From NCBI GenBank assembly GCA_963682175.1, contig OY821775.1:3782001-3846000 (forward strand): a stretch of 64,000 nucleotides of DNA. Direction: 5' to 3'. This document shows, in pieces, positions 37,921 through 51,600 of the stretch. Both the position numbers and the translations under genes were made by a program. The stretch is from Triglochin maritima (lineage: Eukaryota; Streptophyta; Magnoliopsida; Alismatales; Juncaginaceae). The notes beneath the pieces are model-generated. The model made no database searches, was not told the DNA's origin, and saw only the letters and a list, made by a program, of their open reading frames with translations. The first letter of the stretch is position 1, and each line of letters begins with the position of its first letter.

Positions 37921-40900
37921 ATGTCCAGCCAAAACCGGATCTTTCTCGCCTCCTCCCTCCTCTTCCCCCTCTTCCTCTCCCTAACCCCCTTCTCCCTCAT
38001 CCACCTCCCCGATCCGCCCCCAAAGATCGAGTCTTTCCCCGAAATCAACGCCAATTCCGCCAAAAACTACATCGTCAGGTTCGTGGAGTACAAGAAGGCT
38101 GAGATTCACAGGGCTTACTTGGAGAGGAACGGGGTTGGGGAAGGGTGGAGATGGGTGGAGAGGCGGAACCCCGCGGCGGCGTTCCCGACGGATTTCGGGT
38201 TGGTGGAGGTCGAGGATTGGTGTGGGAGTGAGGTGGTTGGGAGGTTGAGGGGGTTGAATTTGGTTAAGGATGTGACGGTTGATTCCCTCGTCTCGAGGGG
38301 GTTGTTTGGGAGTGAGAGTGAGAAAGATGGGGGCTTTGGGGAGGGGAAGAAGCCGGGGAAGAGGTTTACGAAGATGTCGTTTGGAGGAGATGAGAGGGGG
38401 GATGGTCGGAGGAGCAATTCTAGTGTTAGGTTGGAGAGGAAGCTCTTGATGGAGGTATGTGGTGGTTGGTGATGGTTTTGTTGATTTGCTTTTGTTGTCA
38501 AATAGAGTATTAGACATACTTACATGGCTCCTTATGTGTGGCTTGACTGACTAGTTAGATGAAGTAATGTTTTTTGATCTTGTGTTTGAGAAGAAATATA
38601 TCAGATTTTATCTTCACTGAATGTAGGAATGTGGGATGGTGTTCAATTGTTGTGCTTCATTTCGCGACGTGTTGTGTCTTTTTGTTCTTTTTTCATTGGA
38701 ATAAGTTTGCTCTTAGTTGGCACAACTTTGGTTGGAGTTGAATGAAATTATTGAACCTATGCTGCCAAATTTAGATAGTGAGGTTAAGGTGGTGGTTAGT
38801 GCTTGACATTTGTTTTACTTGTGCATGATGTTTATCCGTGTTTGACCAATGCTAACATGGAAACTAACTTAAATTAAAACATAATATTGTAAAGCTCCTT
38901 CGACTATGAAAGTACTGAAGGCTGTTTGTAGGATGGCTGATCTCATTAATTATTTGTTGTTGCACAGAGATCTCAAGTTACATCAATGTTTGGAGCTGAA
39001 AACCTTTGGGCTAAAGGTTACAAGGGTGCAAAAGTCAAGATGGCAATTTTTGATACTGGAATTCGTGCAGATCATCCCCATTTTCGTAATATCAAGGTAT
39101 ATCATTGGAATAAAATATATTTAACTTTTATATGAACATATGTTGGTAATGCCATGTATTTTTCATGCTTCTTCAGGAGCGTACAAATTGGACAAATGAG
39201 GACACCCTAAATGATAATCTTGGTCATGGGACTTTTGTGGCAGGAGTTATTGCTGGGGAAAATGCAGAATGTTTGGGATTTGCTCCTGATGTTGAGATTT
39301 ATGCTTTCCGTGTTTTTACTGATGCTCAGGTAATTCGTAAGGCATGGTTCCTTGCTTTTTCCACAAATTGTTGTTGGACATCTGAATGCAGATGGATATA
39401 GTTTCGCCTCTCTGAATGTCAATGGCTTATATTGTTTGAAACTAATTTATTAGAATAAAAAAAATAGAATAGGTCATACAAATTTTATTTTTTGTACTTT
39501 TTGTTGTTAAACGGGAAAAGAATTGCTGTATTTGCCATTTTACAAGTAGGCATGTGCTATCACGGTTTCCACATCATATTAGAGATATGCATATCAAGGG
39601 GGTATTAGTATACTTATATTTGCTTGTTTCTGTAGCACAATCCTGTAGTAATTATTGACAAGGTTATGATAATTTCCAGTTCAGTCTAATTGCAGGTATC
39701 TTACACATCCTGGTTTCTTGATGCTTTCAATTATGCAATTGCAACAAATATGGATGTACTCAATCTGAGCATTGGAGGACCTGATTATTTGGATTTCCCC
39801 TTCGTGGAAAAAGTAAGTTGTATTCTCTAGAGACAGAGAGCATTGGAGGACCTTATTATTTGGATTTCCCCTTCATGGGAGTTTGTTGCTTGTCGGTCTT
39901 GTTAATGTGTTCATGGATTCTCTCTAGAGACGAGACCCCTAGAGACATTTACCATCACGCATATCACATTCAAGGACTAGGTTATATATTATAAAATATT
40001 TTTCTTATGTTAAATGTTGTGATAGTGATATTTCATATAGTGTAAGGATAAGATTATATTCAATTTCTGCTTCTAAGATGCTTTATAGTTGTATTTGGTT
40101 TGTTATAGTTTTGTCTCATTTTGTTTGAGTTGGATAATCTAGTTGGTTGTGGCAGTGCTCGGGAACTAATTTCCAGAATATGATCCTATGCTGCCACGTT
40201 AACTTCCAATTCTGAAAATTAATTTTCAGTTGTAAAACATAACAGATATATATCCTCTCACCCGCATGTAACTTGGTATGTAACCAGTTGCATGAGATTG
40301 TCCAGTTAATCTGTTGTGTTTTATCCAGGTTTGGGAGCTCACCGCAAATAATATTATCATGGTTTCAGCCATTGGAAATGATGGACCACTCTATGGAACA
40401 TTAAACAATCCTGCTGATCAGAGTGATGTTATTGGCGTTGGTGGCATTGACTATAGTGATCAAATAGCTTCCTTTTCCTCTCGTGGCATGACTACTTGGG
40501 AGATTCCTCATGGGTAACATTTCATTTCGGTCTTACTCGTATTTTGGAAGTTGATTGGATGCAAGTGTAAGTACCTGTAGCTACCCACATCCAAGAAGTA
40601 ATAAGATAAGGTTTCCTTTATATTTAGGTATGGTCGTGTCAAACCTGATGTTGTTGCATATGGCCGTGACATCATGGGTTCAAAAATAAGCACAGGATGT
40701 AAGAGTCTCTCTGGAACCAGTGTCGCTAGCCCGGTAGTGGCTGGTGTTGTATGTCTGCTTGTTAGTGTCATTCCAGAAGGCTCCCGGAAATACATTCTTA
40801 ATCCTGCAAGCATGAAACAAGCACTAGTGGAAGGTGCTTCCAAACTTTCAGATCCCAACATGTACGAGCAAGGTGCTGGTAGACTTGACCTGTAAGTCTC

Positions 40901-43537
40901 CTTGCTTCTTTTGTTTTGTTCCCAAAAGTTATGATTTCATTATATATGATGTCGGGCTGATGCATTGCATTCTTGGTTCTTGCTTATAGCATGAGGTCAT
41001 ATGAAATTTTGAAAAGCTACCAACCACGGGCCAGCATATTTCCTGGTGTCCTTGATTACACAAACTGTCCTTATTCATGGCCCTTTTGTCGTCAACCAAT
41101 GTATGCTGGTGCCATGCCTGTTATTTTCAATTCTACCATTCTTAATGGCATGGGTGTTATTGGTTATGTAGAATCTCCTCCGATATGGCAACCTTTTGAT
41201 GAGGTTGGCAATTTGCTCAGCATTCATTTCAAGTATTCGGATGTCATCTGGCCCTGGACTGGTTTTTTGGCATTGCACATGCAGATTAAGGAAGAGGGTG
41301 CTTTCTTCTCTGGTGTTGTTGAAGGTAATGTGATAGTAAATGTGTTCAGTCCACCTCAGGAGGAGAGTGGACAACGGAGGAGTAGTAGGTGTGTTCTACA
41401 CTTGAAGCTAAAAGTGATTCCAACTCCTCAAAGGTCAAAACGAATTCTGTGGGATCAATTTCACAACATCAAGTATCCACCTGGTTATATTCCAAGAGAT
41501 TCTTTGGATGTTCGCAATGATATCCTTGATTGGCACGGTGACCACTTGCATACAAATTTCAACATGATGTTCAACATGCTACAGGATGCTGGATATTACA
41601 TAGAAACACTTGGATCCCCTCTAACCTGTTTTGATGCCAGCCAATATGGAACACTGATGATGGTAGATCTCGAAGACGAGTATTTTCCTGAAGAAATTGA
41701 GAAGCTAAAGGATGATGTTATGAATGGTGGACTCGGACTTGTTGTATTTTCTGAGTGGTACAATGTGGGGTCGATGGTGAAGATGAGATTTTTCGATGAT
41801 AATACCAGGAGTTGGTGGGCTCCAATCACTGGAGGTGCAAATATCCCAGCGATTAATGACCTTTTGTTACCTTTTGGAATAGCTTTCGGTGGCAAAATTT
41901 TGAATGGAGATTTCTCCATTTTCGGGGAGCAAAGTCATTATGCTTCTGGTACTGACATAGTAAAGTTTCCTGGAGGTGGTTATATCCATAGTTTCCAATT
42001 TCAGGACAACTCAGATAATGGTGCTGCCCAGAATGGTTTACCGAGTTCTGGAGTAAATAAGGTGAGGACAAACTCTTGTATGTTCATAAAAAGAAAATGC
42101 TGCCATTTAATATGTTTCCTTGTGATGCTCGTGTGTGTATATTGAGCTTTACATAATCGACAAGAAACTCAAAAAAAAGTGAAGACATGAAAGTGCTTGT
42201 TTTTCCAACAAGTTAAACAGTTGATATGCAAAGTGCGGAGACTCTTGATCAAGCTAAAATTGCATCTTTATTCTGTCGCCATTGCTTGTATACTTCTTTT
42301 AATCTTGTAACTTGCCATGAGCAGGTTGATTCTTCCATACTTGGACTTGTGGAGGTCGGTAGAGGTCGAATTGCTATTTATGGGGACTCCAACTGTCTTG
42401 ACAGTAGTCACATGGTGACCAACTGCTATTTGCTTTTGAAAAAGATGTTGGAGTATACTAACCTTGATATTAAGGATCCAGTTCTTTTTGCTGGCTCGGC
42501 GAGACGTGAATTTCCTCTTTATGAAGATAACAGCATGCTACCTTCTCGGAGAGCAGATGTAAATTTCTCCTTGTACTCTGCAGTTACTGGGAAGGAACTT
42601 ATTTGCCGAAGTGATTCTAGATTTGAGGTATGGGACACAAAAGGTTACCATCTTCATTTAATGGGAAGAAACAGAAAACTGCCTGGATACCTTGCTGTAG
42701 ATTTAGGAAATGTTTTAAACAATACGGTGGCGAAAACCAGACCAAGGTGGGATGGACATGACGAGGAGGGAAACATCTCTACAACTTTATACAGAAACAA
42801 AATTAGCAAGAGCATGGATTTGTTCAGTTTCCTCAATGATGAGGAGGTAAGAACAGTATTCTGCCTGGCTTTACATTTATATTTCATGCTTGTTTTTGGG
42901 GCCATGTATTTGGCTATTTTCCCATAATCACAAGTAAAGGTTGCAATTTTATTTCTCATAGTCCGCTTGTTTTATTTATCAGGTTTCTGGCTGTATTTCT
43001 AGTATCACAAGCAAAATAGCAAATTGAGTGGGAAAAATTATCTAAACTATACTATCAACACTCAGGAAATACAGTGTTGAATTGTTACACTTTAGGTTAA
43101 AAGCTAAACGATACTAAACGAATTGCAGCCTTAGTGTTATATCTCACAACCTCATAGTATAGTGGTATAGTTCATTAGCCTATAGTCACTCAACCCCGTG
43201 GATCATATGAGAGATTCCCAAAGTCTACCTTTCTAATGCTGAACCCAAAGTTAACTGGCTTGATGTTTACTGCTAGAATGTTATGCATCTTGATTAATCT
43301 TTCTTTTCGTGAACACATTGCAGCCGGATATGCAGGTGCAAATTTCCAGTCAGTGGGTTTTGCCTGCTTTTGTTGTAATCACATGTAAGTAAATTATTTG
43401 AGTTTTCTGTTTCATCAAAACTTATCTGCACATCAAATTTATCGGTCTTCTTTTTAGGTTTACTCTTATTTTTAAGCATATGGAGAATGAGGCAAAAGCG
43501 GCGCAAGCGAAGGAAAAGTTCTGGTCCGTTAAGATAA
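37921..43537 (+). CDS. SBT6.1: Site-1 protease, subtilisin-like SBT6.1 (MBTPS1 homologue)
   Basis: Ten exons: 37921-38454, 38968-39096, 39177-39329, 39696-39812, 40329-40513, 40628-40891, 40990-42061, 42325-42846, 43324-43384 and 43458-43537. They join in frame to 1,038 aa, the length of plant S1P. A hydrophobic signal sequence opens the protein (~residues 8-28). The catalytic triad is visible: Asp in AIFDTGI, His in GHGTFVAG and Ser in SGTSVASP; the oxyanion Asn is expected in the SAIGNDG block. Near the C-terminus one membrane helix ([17 protein letters not shown]) precedes a short basic tail ([17 protein letters not shown]), giving a luminal Golgi/ER protease anchored at its C-terminus. 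In plants S1P cleaves the membrane-bound factors bZIP17/bZIP28 in ER and salt stress, and some pectin methylesterase and RALF precursors. Intron 4 contains a partial copy of exon 4. Confidence 0.95.
39767..39878 (+). repeat. Tandem copy of part of S1P exon 4 in the next intron
   Basis: 39767-39807 (exonic) and 39838-39878 (intronic) match at all but about two of 41 positions, covering the codons for [13 protein letters not shown]. The copies start 71 bp apart. The second lacks the exon's 3' splice context. Confidence 0.85.
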
Positions 43538-44545
43538 ACATGGTATAGCAACTTCTCGACCTACAGTTGAGCGAGACTCCTCCCCTCCATCTTGGAGCTC
43601 ATCTCCCACTGACCATAATGTATTAGGAAGTCGTTGTTATCCAAGATAGCACAGAAACAGGAGAAAACTAGTGTTTTTAATTTTGGAGGTGCACATGTAG
43701 AAAGTTTTTCAAAGAAGTTAAGTACCTCCGACAGCTGCGATTCTGTTGTTTTTTGTTGAACAACAAAAAGGGATGGAGATTCAGCATGTAAGCTCTTGCT
43801 TATTATTTATTTATTTACATTGTATGAACAATAATCAAATTTTGGGCCACTAAGCATCAGATTGTATAGACTGTGTTTTCATAGTTAAGTTTACCGGTGA
43901 TATAATTCTGGACCTTCAGTCCAAAATTCTATGGCAGAAGTCAAAATATTGCGCATTCTGCATTTCTCTTGTAGTATGAAACGTATGATTATTGTCGCGA
44001 GAATTAAGATCCTGATTGAATTTGTGGAATGAGATGTCTCTGATGAAACACGAATGAAAGCAGTTAACATCACTTGGAGGAGCTCCTTTTTCTAGGTATT
44101 GGAAATTTGGAACATTGAATCTGTTTGCACTCAACGTGGCAAAATAACAACAATAAGCTTGTAGTGTGTGGCTATAATGTGATAAATACCTCCATTAATT
44201 AATTAGTCAACTACGATTGACGTGATTCATTGCAATCGTACAAACGATTGGTTAATGAGAAGTGTAGATGATGCATCATCCCTAACTACAACACTACCAA
44301 ACGATTGGTTGTTGAAACATCTGTTATAGCATATCTTCATCTTCATATAAAACTTAATAAGTCAAAACCAGACTCTCCAAAGTCATGTGATTTACATCCA
44401 TCACATAAAACTTAATTAACATAAGATATATAATTAAGTCATGAGACACAAACACAAGACAACAACAGAACCTAATCATCTTGCTGGTTTGCTTCGACGT
44501 ACGCATTTCTCCAAACACAACATCATCTTAAGACTTATATAGTCA
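43538..44545. other. Between convergent S1P and small-protein genes
   Basis: Contains the 3' UTRs of the two convergent genes. No other coding signal. Confidence 0.5.
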
Positions 44546-44788
44546 TCAGGCAGAAACTTCAGCTTTCAAAGCTTCTTTTTTTTCTTCATCACATCCCTTC
44601 TCCTTCTCCGCTTTCCCCTCCCCATCCCTAAAGGCGGAAACATTCTCAACCCCAATGTCGGGGGTCGTCGGGTCGTGGAAGAGGCGGGAGTTGGCGGCGA
44701 TGGAGAAGGCCTGGTGGATGGACTTGGGGGATAGAGCGCAGTCCTCTAGTCCAGCGTCTTCCAGACGTGGTGGAACGATCGACTCCAT
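44546..44788 (-). CDS. Small acidic conserved-type protein, 80 aa
   Basis: Single-exon ORF with an ATG at 44788. The N-terminus (MESIVPPRLEDAGLEDCALS) is followed by a segment rich in small residues with HQAFSIAANSRLFHD, then a Lys/Glu-rich tail. No signal peptide or membrane segment. The compact, ordered N-terminal half and the GC-rich coding bias against AT-rich flanks suggest a real gene. I believe proteins with an RLEDAGLEDCAL motif recur in plants, but I cannot assign a function. An in-frame upstream extension exists without ATG. It is convergent with S1P and divergent from the TraB gene, with about 900 bp of shared upstream DNA. Confidence 0.65.
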   Translation of the reverse strand: MESIVPPRLEDAGLEDCALSPKSIHQAFSIAANSRLFHDPTTPDIGVENVSAFRDGEGKAEKEKGCDEEKKEALKAEVSA

Positions 44789-45698
44789 TGCTCGCTCGCC
44801 GCAAACCCTAGAAAGTAGAATCCCAGCTCTGCTTGTCGTCGCCCTTCGGCTCGTCAAATGTTTTGCAAATTGGGAATTGTATTGCTATTAATTCCGTAAC
44901 TTAATCATTTTCCTAATTGTCCATTTGTCCCTACGAACGTGATGGGGAAAAAAGTCTACGATCGTAATTGCAATTTCCAAAGAAAGTCGTAGTGGTTAAA
45001 CTATGCAACCATATTTTCACCGTTTTTCTAGAAGATTGAAAATAAAATATGAAAAAAATTCTAAAAAAATATAGTAGTAGACATTTCCTACTTCAAGCAC
45101 TTTAAATATAATATTTTGCAAATACCACAAAATCATGTCGCAAACTTATTAGCTCTAATACGTTGCTAACAATCAATTGTCGAACAAACTTATCATGTAG
45201 TTCCTTAAAACTAACCCACCCAAATCATTATCTGGTCAACACCACTACAAACACTTCCAATGTTATAGATTGTATCAAAAAATCATGGATAAGTTGTATC
45301 GAATTGAATTCCACATCGAACAGAGAAAAAAATCCATCTACCTCTTCTTCTTTAAATTGATCTGGTGCGACCATGTTTGGATATGTAGTCAATCAATCCA
45401 TAAAAATTGGATGTAATTCTCTATCATCAAGGGTGCTAATCGAACCAAACATGAGCGAACAAACTCTAATCGTGTTCATCTCGATAACATTTTGGGTTAT
45501 TCGTGTGTTCGTATATGTTCATTAAATTTCGTTTGCGATCATGTTTCGTTAATTTTTATTTTTTCGTGTTCAGCTCAATCAACAAACTAACCGTACAAAA
45601 CCCCAAAACTGCAAAACGCATTCCAACTTGGACCTACACGCAAAATCTCCCATCATCCACAAACCCGGGAGAGGCTCCTATTCTCTCTCTACTCTCCC
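44789..45698. other. Divergent promoter region
   Basis: AT-rich DNA between the small minus-strand gene and the plus-strand TraB gene; should carry both promoters. No other feature recognised. Confidence 0.5.
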
Positions 45699-48600
45699 AT
45701 GGCTTCGGGATCCATATCCATCCTCTCCTCCTCCCACCTCTCCTCCCCGGACCCCACCAAACCCACCTTCTTCTTCCGACCTCGCCCTCACGGAGCCCCG
45801 GTTTCGATCTCGGCCGCGCGTCTTCCGTCCCGCGACGCCGGCGCGGCGAGGTTCGACCGGAACACCTCGATTTCGGATTTCATGAGGTTCAGGAAGGGCG
45901 ACGAGGGTTCTGGGAAGGGACAATTGCAGACTGCTGTGGTTTCGTATAAGAAGAAGTTCCCCTGGTCCTTGTTCCAGCCTTTTCTCCAGGTATTTTGGGG
46001 GTTGTGTTCGATCAGGATTTGATCTTTCTTGTCAAATTTGTAGTTAAAAGCTCGATTTTTTGGGATTATGAGCCTAGACTAGTTGTAGTCAGCACAAATG
46101 CACTATAAGTTGCGAAATGATACCAAAATTCATGTCAGGGTGTTGGAATCTTGAGACAACAAAAGCGTTGGTTTGGTTTGTTTCGGAGTTTACTCACAAG
46201 TGGGTAAATAATTAATCTTGTACTACAATAATTGGGCAAAATCTCGTCTACCCATCTTCTTATTGCTATTCAAACATATTCGAGGGTCGAAATCTAAAGA
46301 AGTAAAAAAGGTGTCGAAATACGAAATGGTCTTTACGAACTAAGCAAAATATCAAACTCCCCTCCAAATGTCGCACCCCCTCCATCAAGTCGGGTGTTGG
46401 TCGGTTTCCCAAAAGTATTTGGACTTGTAGTTGTCTAATCAGTGTTCAAAACAATGTCTTTGTTAGGAATTAAAACCAATCCCAAATACGCAGCGGAACA
46501 TAAAATTGCAAATCCAATTGGCTAATCTTGAGAACAAAACGCAAATCCAAAATTCAAACCACACAAACACGCAAGATTTAACGTGGAAACCCAATGCGGG
46601 AAAAACCACGGACGACACAACTCAAATCCACTATAGAGAAACGTATTACAAGAGATGCGTACAAGGAGACGCGAACGAACCGACGAGATACCCGGCTCAA
46701 AATCTCTCCCACCGAATCACAAGGATGCTCTCTCTCTCTTTTCTCTCTAGAATGCAAAAGTGGACAATAAGAAATTAACCCTAAACAAAAGGGACGAAAT
46801 TGTCTTTATATAAGTTTTCTGTATAAGTTGCACCAAAATCGGGTGGAGTAATGTGCAAAACGTGGGCAGAAGTGGGTCCAAACGGTCGACCGATCCAATA
46901 ACTGTATCGCAAACGGTCGACCGATATTGAAGTCCCGTTCGACCGAAAAACGACTAACTTTTCTGGCTTGCGCGAGTGCATAATTGGTCGACCGTACACT
47001 TAAGTTCCGGTCGACCGAAATTCAACATGCACTTTTCTCCCAGCTCCTCGAATGTTTCCGGTCGACCGAATCCAAGGTTCCGGTCGACCGAAAACCGACA
47101 GTAACTTTTTGCCCAGCTCCAATTGTGTGCCCGGTCGACCGTACACTTAAGTTCCGGTCGACCGAAAAACGACAAGCACTTTGTTGGACGAACCAACACA
47201 CATTCGGTCGACCGAAACACTCCTTCCGGTCGACCGATTGTCTGTTTTTCTGCACTAATACTTTAAACACATATTCAAGGTAAACAACAACCGAGCATTC
47301 AACTTTTCTTGATCTACATGTGCGTACGCTGGACAACCGAAGACTCTCAACTTGGACAAATCTGAAGCTCCTCATGTCCAAACTTCTTCCAGTGTTCTCA
47401 TATCCAAAACGGTGTGAGGTGAACGGTTTACTAAATAACAAGCAGTACACATTGCTTCTGCCCAAAAATCCTTAGTCAGGTCAGCATTCAAAAGCATACA
47501 TCTAGTTCTCTCCAAAAGAGTTCGATTCAGACGTTCCGCTATTCCGTTCTGTTGTGGCGTGTGACGTACGGTTCGATGTCTCACGATTCCTTCATCCTTG
47601 CAGAAATCGTTAAACTCTGAGGAACAAAACTCCAAACCATTATCCGTCCTAAAAACCTTATTCTTCTTTCCTGTTTGATTCTCAATCATAACCTCCGGTG
47701 CTGAAAATTCTGAAACACATCACTCTTTTGTTTCAGAATATAAACCCAAGTCTTTCTGGAGAAATCATCAATAAATGTGAGCATGTAGCGAGCTCCACCT
47801 TTTGATGGAACCTGAGAAGGTCCCCATAAATCAGAGTGGACATAATCTAAAGTGGCATTGGTGGTGTGCTTAGCTGCTGAGAAGCTAACCATTTTCTGCT
47901 TTCCAAAAACACAAAATTCAAAGACGTCCAGACTGTCGATTTTCTGACTTCCAAACAAACCACGTTTGTTCAACACCACCATGCCTTTCTCGCTCATGTG
48001 CCCTAACCTCATATGCCAAAGTTGGGCATTTTCCTCACCAGACAACGATGACACTACAACTGTGTCACCCACAACAGTTTCTCCTTTAAGCATATAAAGC
48101 TGGTCGGGCCCAAACTTCTTCCCTTTCATCAGAATAAGTGATCCTTTGGTGATGGATAAGTTGTCATCCTCACCACTGAATTTGTAGCCCTTTGCAGTCA
48201 GGCTACCTACTGAAATCAGATTCTTGCTCGCCTTTGGAACATGTCGCACATCCGATAAAATCTTGACTAGGCCATCATGAGTCCTCAATCTGACAGAATC
48301 AATTCCTGCAACCTCGCACCTGTCACCATTGCCCATCACAACCATTCCACCTGACATTGTTTCATAAGATGAAAACTTGTGTTTATTCGGAGTTAAGTGG
48401 AATGTACTGCCCGTGTCAATCACCCAACCGTCGGAAGCTTCAGAAGCACCTGTAGCTGCCAACACAAAATCAGAATCGGACTCCGCAACATTCGAACCTG
48501 ACTGATCACCACTACTAGAACCCGTTTGCTTCTCTCTGTTTTGTAGCTTAAAACATTCTGATATCTTGTGACCATTCTTCTTGCAGTAATGACAAATAAT

Positions 48601-51600
48601 ATCTTTGTCCTTCGACTTGGTCTTAGAGGTGTTTTTGAGAAACTCCTCTCCTTACCCTTACCACGAGCAACAAGTGCTTCACTTTTGCTCAACTCAGAAC
48701 CATCAAACCTCTTCTCTATATCAGATTTGGAGGAGAGTGCGCTTTTGACATCCGCAAGAGAGATGTCGGTCCTGCTATACATTATTTTCTCCACGAAGTG
48801 ATCATATGAAGAACTCAACGAGCAAAGTAAAAAGATCGTTTGATCCTCATCAGAAAACCTTGCTTCAACCTTCTCCAGGTTCATGATGATTGCATTGAAA
48901 TCATCCAAATGTTGCTGAAGGGAGATACCCGACTTCATCTTGAATAGGAATAACTTATTCTTCAAGATAATCCGGCTCACAAGTGACTTCTTCATGTAGA
49001 CTTCCTTTAATTTCTTCCACATACTTACAACGTCTTCTCCTTCAACACTTCTCTCAAAACTTCGTCAGACAACGATAGCTTTATTGTTGTCATCGCCTTA
49101 CGATCAAATTTTTGCCTATCTTGATCGGACATTTCTTTTGGCAACTTGTCCAAGCCCTCAAGAACGTCCTCCACCTCTTGCTGCACCAGAATTGCGTGCA
49201 TCTTGACTTGCCACAAGCCGAAATTGACATCTCGGCTCAACTTCTCAATCTTCCAATGATTTGCCATGAGTACTTGACAAAAGATCGATGAAAAATCCCC
49301 AAATTCGGACCAAAAAAGCTCTGATACCAGTTGTTAGGAATTAAAATCAATCCCAAATACGCAGCGGAACAGAAAACAACAAATCCAATTGGCTAATCTA
49401 GAGAACAAAACGCAAATCCAAAATCCAAACCACACAAACACGCAAAATTTAACGTGGAAATCCAATGCGGGAAAAACCACGGACGACACAACTCAAATCC
49501 ACTATAGAGAAACGTATTACAAGAGATGCGTACAAGAAGACGCGAACGAACCGACAAGATACCCGGCTCAAAATCTCTCCCACCGAATCACAAGGATGCT
49601 CTCTCTCTCTTTTCTCTCTAGAATGCAAAAGTGGACAATAGGAAATTAATCCTAAACAAAAGGGACGAAATCGCCTTTATATAGTAGGTCAAAACAAGTA
49701 TAAGTTGCATCAAAATCGGGTGGAGTAATGTGCAAAACGTGGGCAGAAGTGAGTCCAAACGGTCGACCGATCCAATAACTGTATCGCAAACGGTCGACCG
49801 ATATTGAAGTCCCGTTCGACCGAAAAACGACAGTAACTTTTCTGGCTTGCGCGAGTGCATAATCGGTCGACCGTACACTTAAGTTCCGGTCGACCGAAAT
49901 TCAACAGACACTTTTCTCCCAGCTCCTCGAATGTTTCCGGTCGACCGAATCCAAGGTTCCGGTCGACCGAAAACCGACAATAACTTTTTGCCCAGCTCCA
50001 ATTGTGTGCCCGGTCAACCGTACACTTAAGTTCCGGTCGACCGAAAAACGACAGACACTTTGTTGGACGAACCAACACACATTCGGTCGACCGATTGTCT
50101 GTTTTTCTGCAGTAATACTTTAAACACATATTCAAGGTAAACAACAACAGTCTTGGTTTTCTTTTTTATCTATATGTAAAATCAGGATTTTTTGTGTGTA
50201 AGTGTTAGTTAGGCTTAGGCATGCTAATATGCTATGTCTTCTTAGTTGGAGCTATGGAATTTTCTGCATGGTTTGGACAAATGGTTCTGATTGCTCTTTT
50301 CATTGAATTCGCTAATTTCTTTTGAAAACAGTCATTCTACTTTAAGATTTACATACATTTCCTGTTTTAAATCCAAAACACGCGATCCATTTTTTTAGTG
50401 ACTTATTGCTATTAACTGGTGAAATATACATAACAAGATGACTTATGCTTTAGATCCCAATTTACAATTGTGATTATGTGATCTTTCATACCTGTTAGTA
50501 ATGTTATCTTCAATAACATATAATACTATGCATAAATAGCTTTAGCTATACTTTGGCATGATTTGATGGTTATTTATGTTGGAATTGTTGCATGCAGGTT
50601 GATCTGGTGTCAACTATACATATTGCTGATAAGGAGTATGTGTTCCTCTTCCTACATATCAAGCAAATAGATTTCTTTCAGAGTTTTTATTTCTGTATAA
50701 AAATGTTGCATAGTACTTGCATATTTTGTTTTTAATCGTCATATACAACGTAACTTGCATTTCATATTTTAATTGAAGTAATGATGTCTGTAATTATTTG
50801 GCCGGGATCCAAATTTTACCATCTTTATGTTATTGTTGAATCATTTTTGCGGTGTTTTTCCATTTTCAGAACTGCTAGAAATAGGGTTCCATTTTCGGAT
50901 GGAAAGGTCTTTGCCATTTTCGTCAATTCTATTGTTTGTGGTATTTTGCCTTCTCCATTTTTATGACGCTCCTTATATTGCAAAGCACGAGTGTTTGTTT
51001 CTGACAGATATTCGGGATTTTAACCATTTTTCTATATATTCCACTATTGCTTTAGGCCTTAGGTTGCTATGTCTATATTAACCTGTGTGACTTAATTTGA
51101 TGCACCCACCTTTACTAAAAAAAACAAGAAAAAGATAATAGGCACGTACTTGGCAAACATTTTCGATTTGTAGTTTTCTTTTAATTCCTTGGTACTGTCG
51201 TCACCTTCTAAATTTTGAAACCAAGGTATTTTGAAGTACTGCAAAGGGAACTCAAGCGATATGACTGTGTCCTTTATGAGATGGTCACAAGCAAGGAGAG
51301 TTTAGAAAATTTGGAAAGTTTAGATAACAGGAAAAAACGTTCCCCTGTTAAGAAGCTGAAAGCATCACGCTCCAAGGGATTCAACATTATTGGTTTTATT
51401 CAGAGGCAGATGTCTCAAGTTCTTTCGCTAGATTTTCAATTAGATTGTCTTGACTACCAGGAAATCAACTGGTATCATGCTGACCTAGATTATGAGACAT
51501 TCAAATTACTTCAGGTATTTCACAGAAAATGTTAATGTTCTATCCATCTTGTTTCATTCCATTTCTAAACCTGATATTATGTTGTTTCTTGACTTCAAAA

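Larger units (their letters stand above)
46461..50149 (-). mobile_element. Internally deleted Copia LTR retrotransposon in TraB intron 1
   Basis: Two LTRs (46461-47292 and 49332-50149) flank 2,039 bp of internal DNA. Perfect 5-bp target duplications GTCTT lie at 46456-46460 and 50150-50154. The element runs on the minus strand. A primer-binding site and gag, protease and partial integrase coding are present, but the rest of integrase, all reverse transcriptase, RNase H and the polypurine tract are missing. The LTRs differ by scattered substitutions and a few indels (one of 22 bp), so the insertion is fairly recent. It is antisense to the host gene and wholly intronic. Confidence 0.93.

Noticed and set aside
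37981..38517. 178-aa minus-strand frame opposite S1P exon 1
   Set aside because: Mirror of a GC-rich coding exon; Pro/Thr-rich low-complexity content and no start context or splice partner.
46883..47236. Regularly spaced palindromes looked like a CRISPR-type array
   Set aside because: The host is a plant, the repeats are only 10 bp, spacing alternates 22/51 bp, and the block lies inside a defined LTR.
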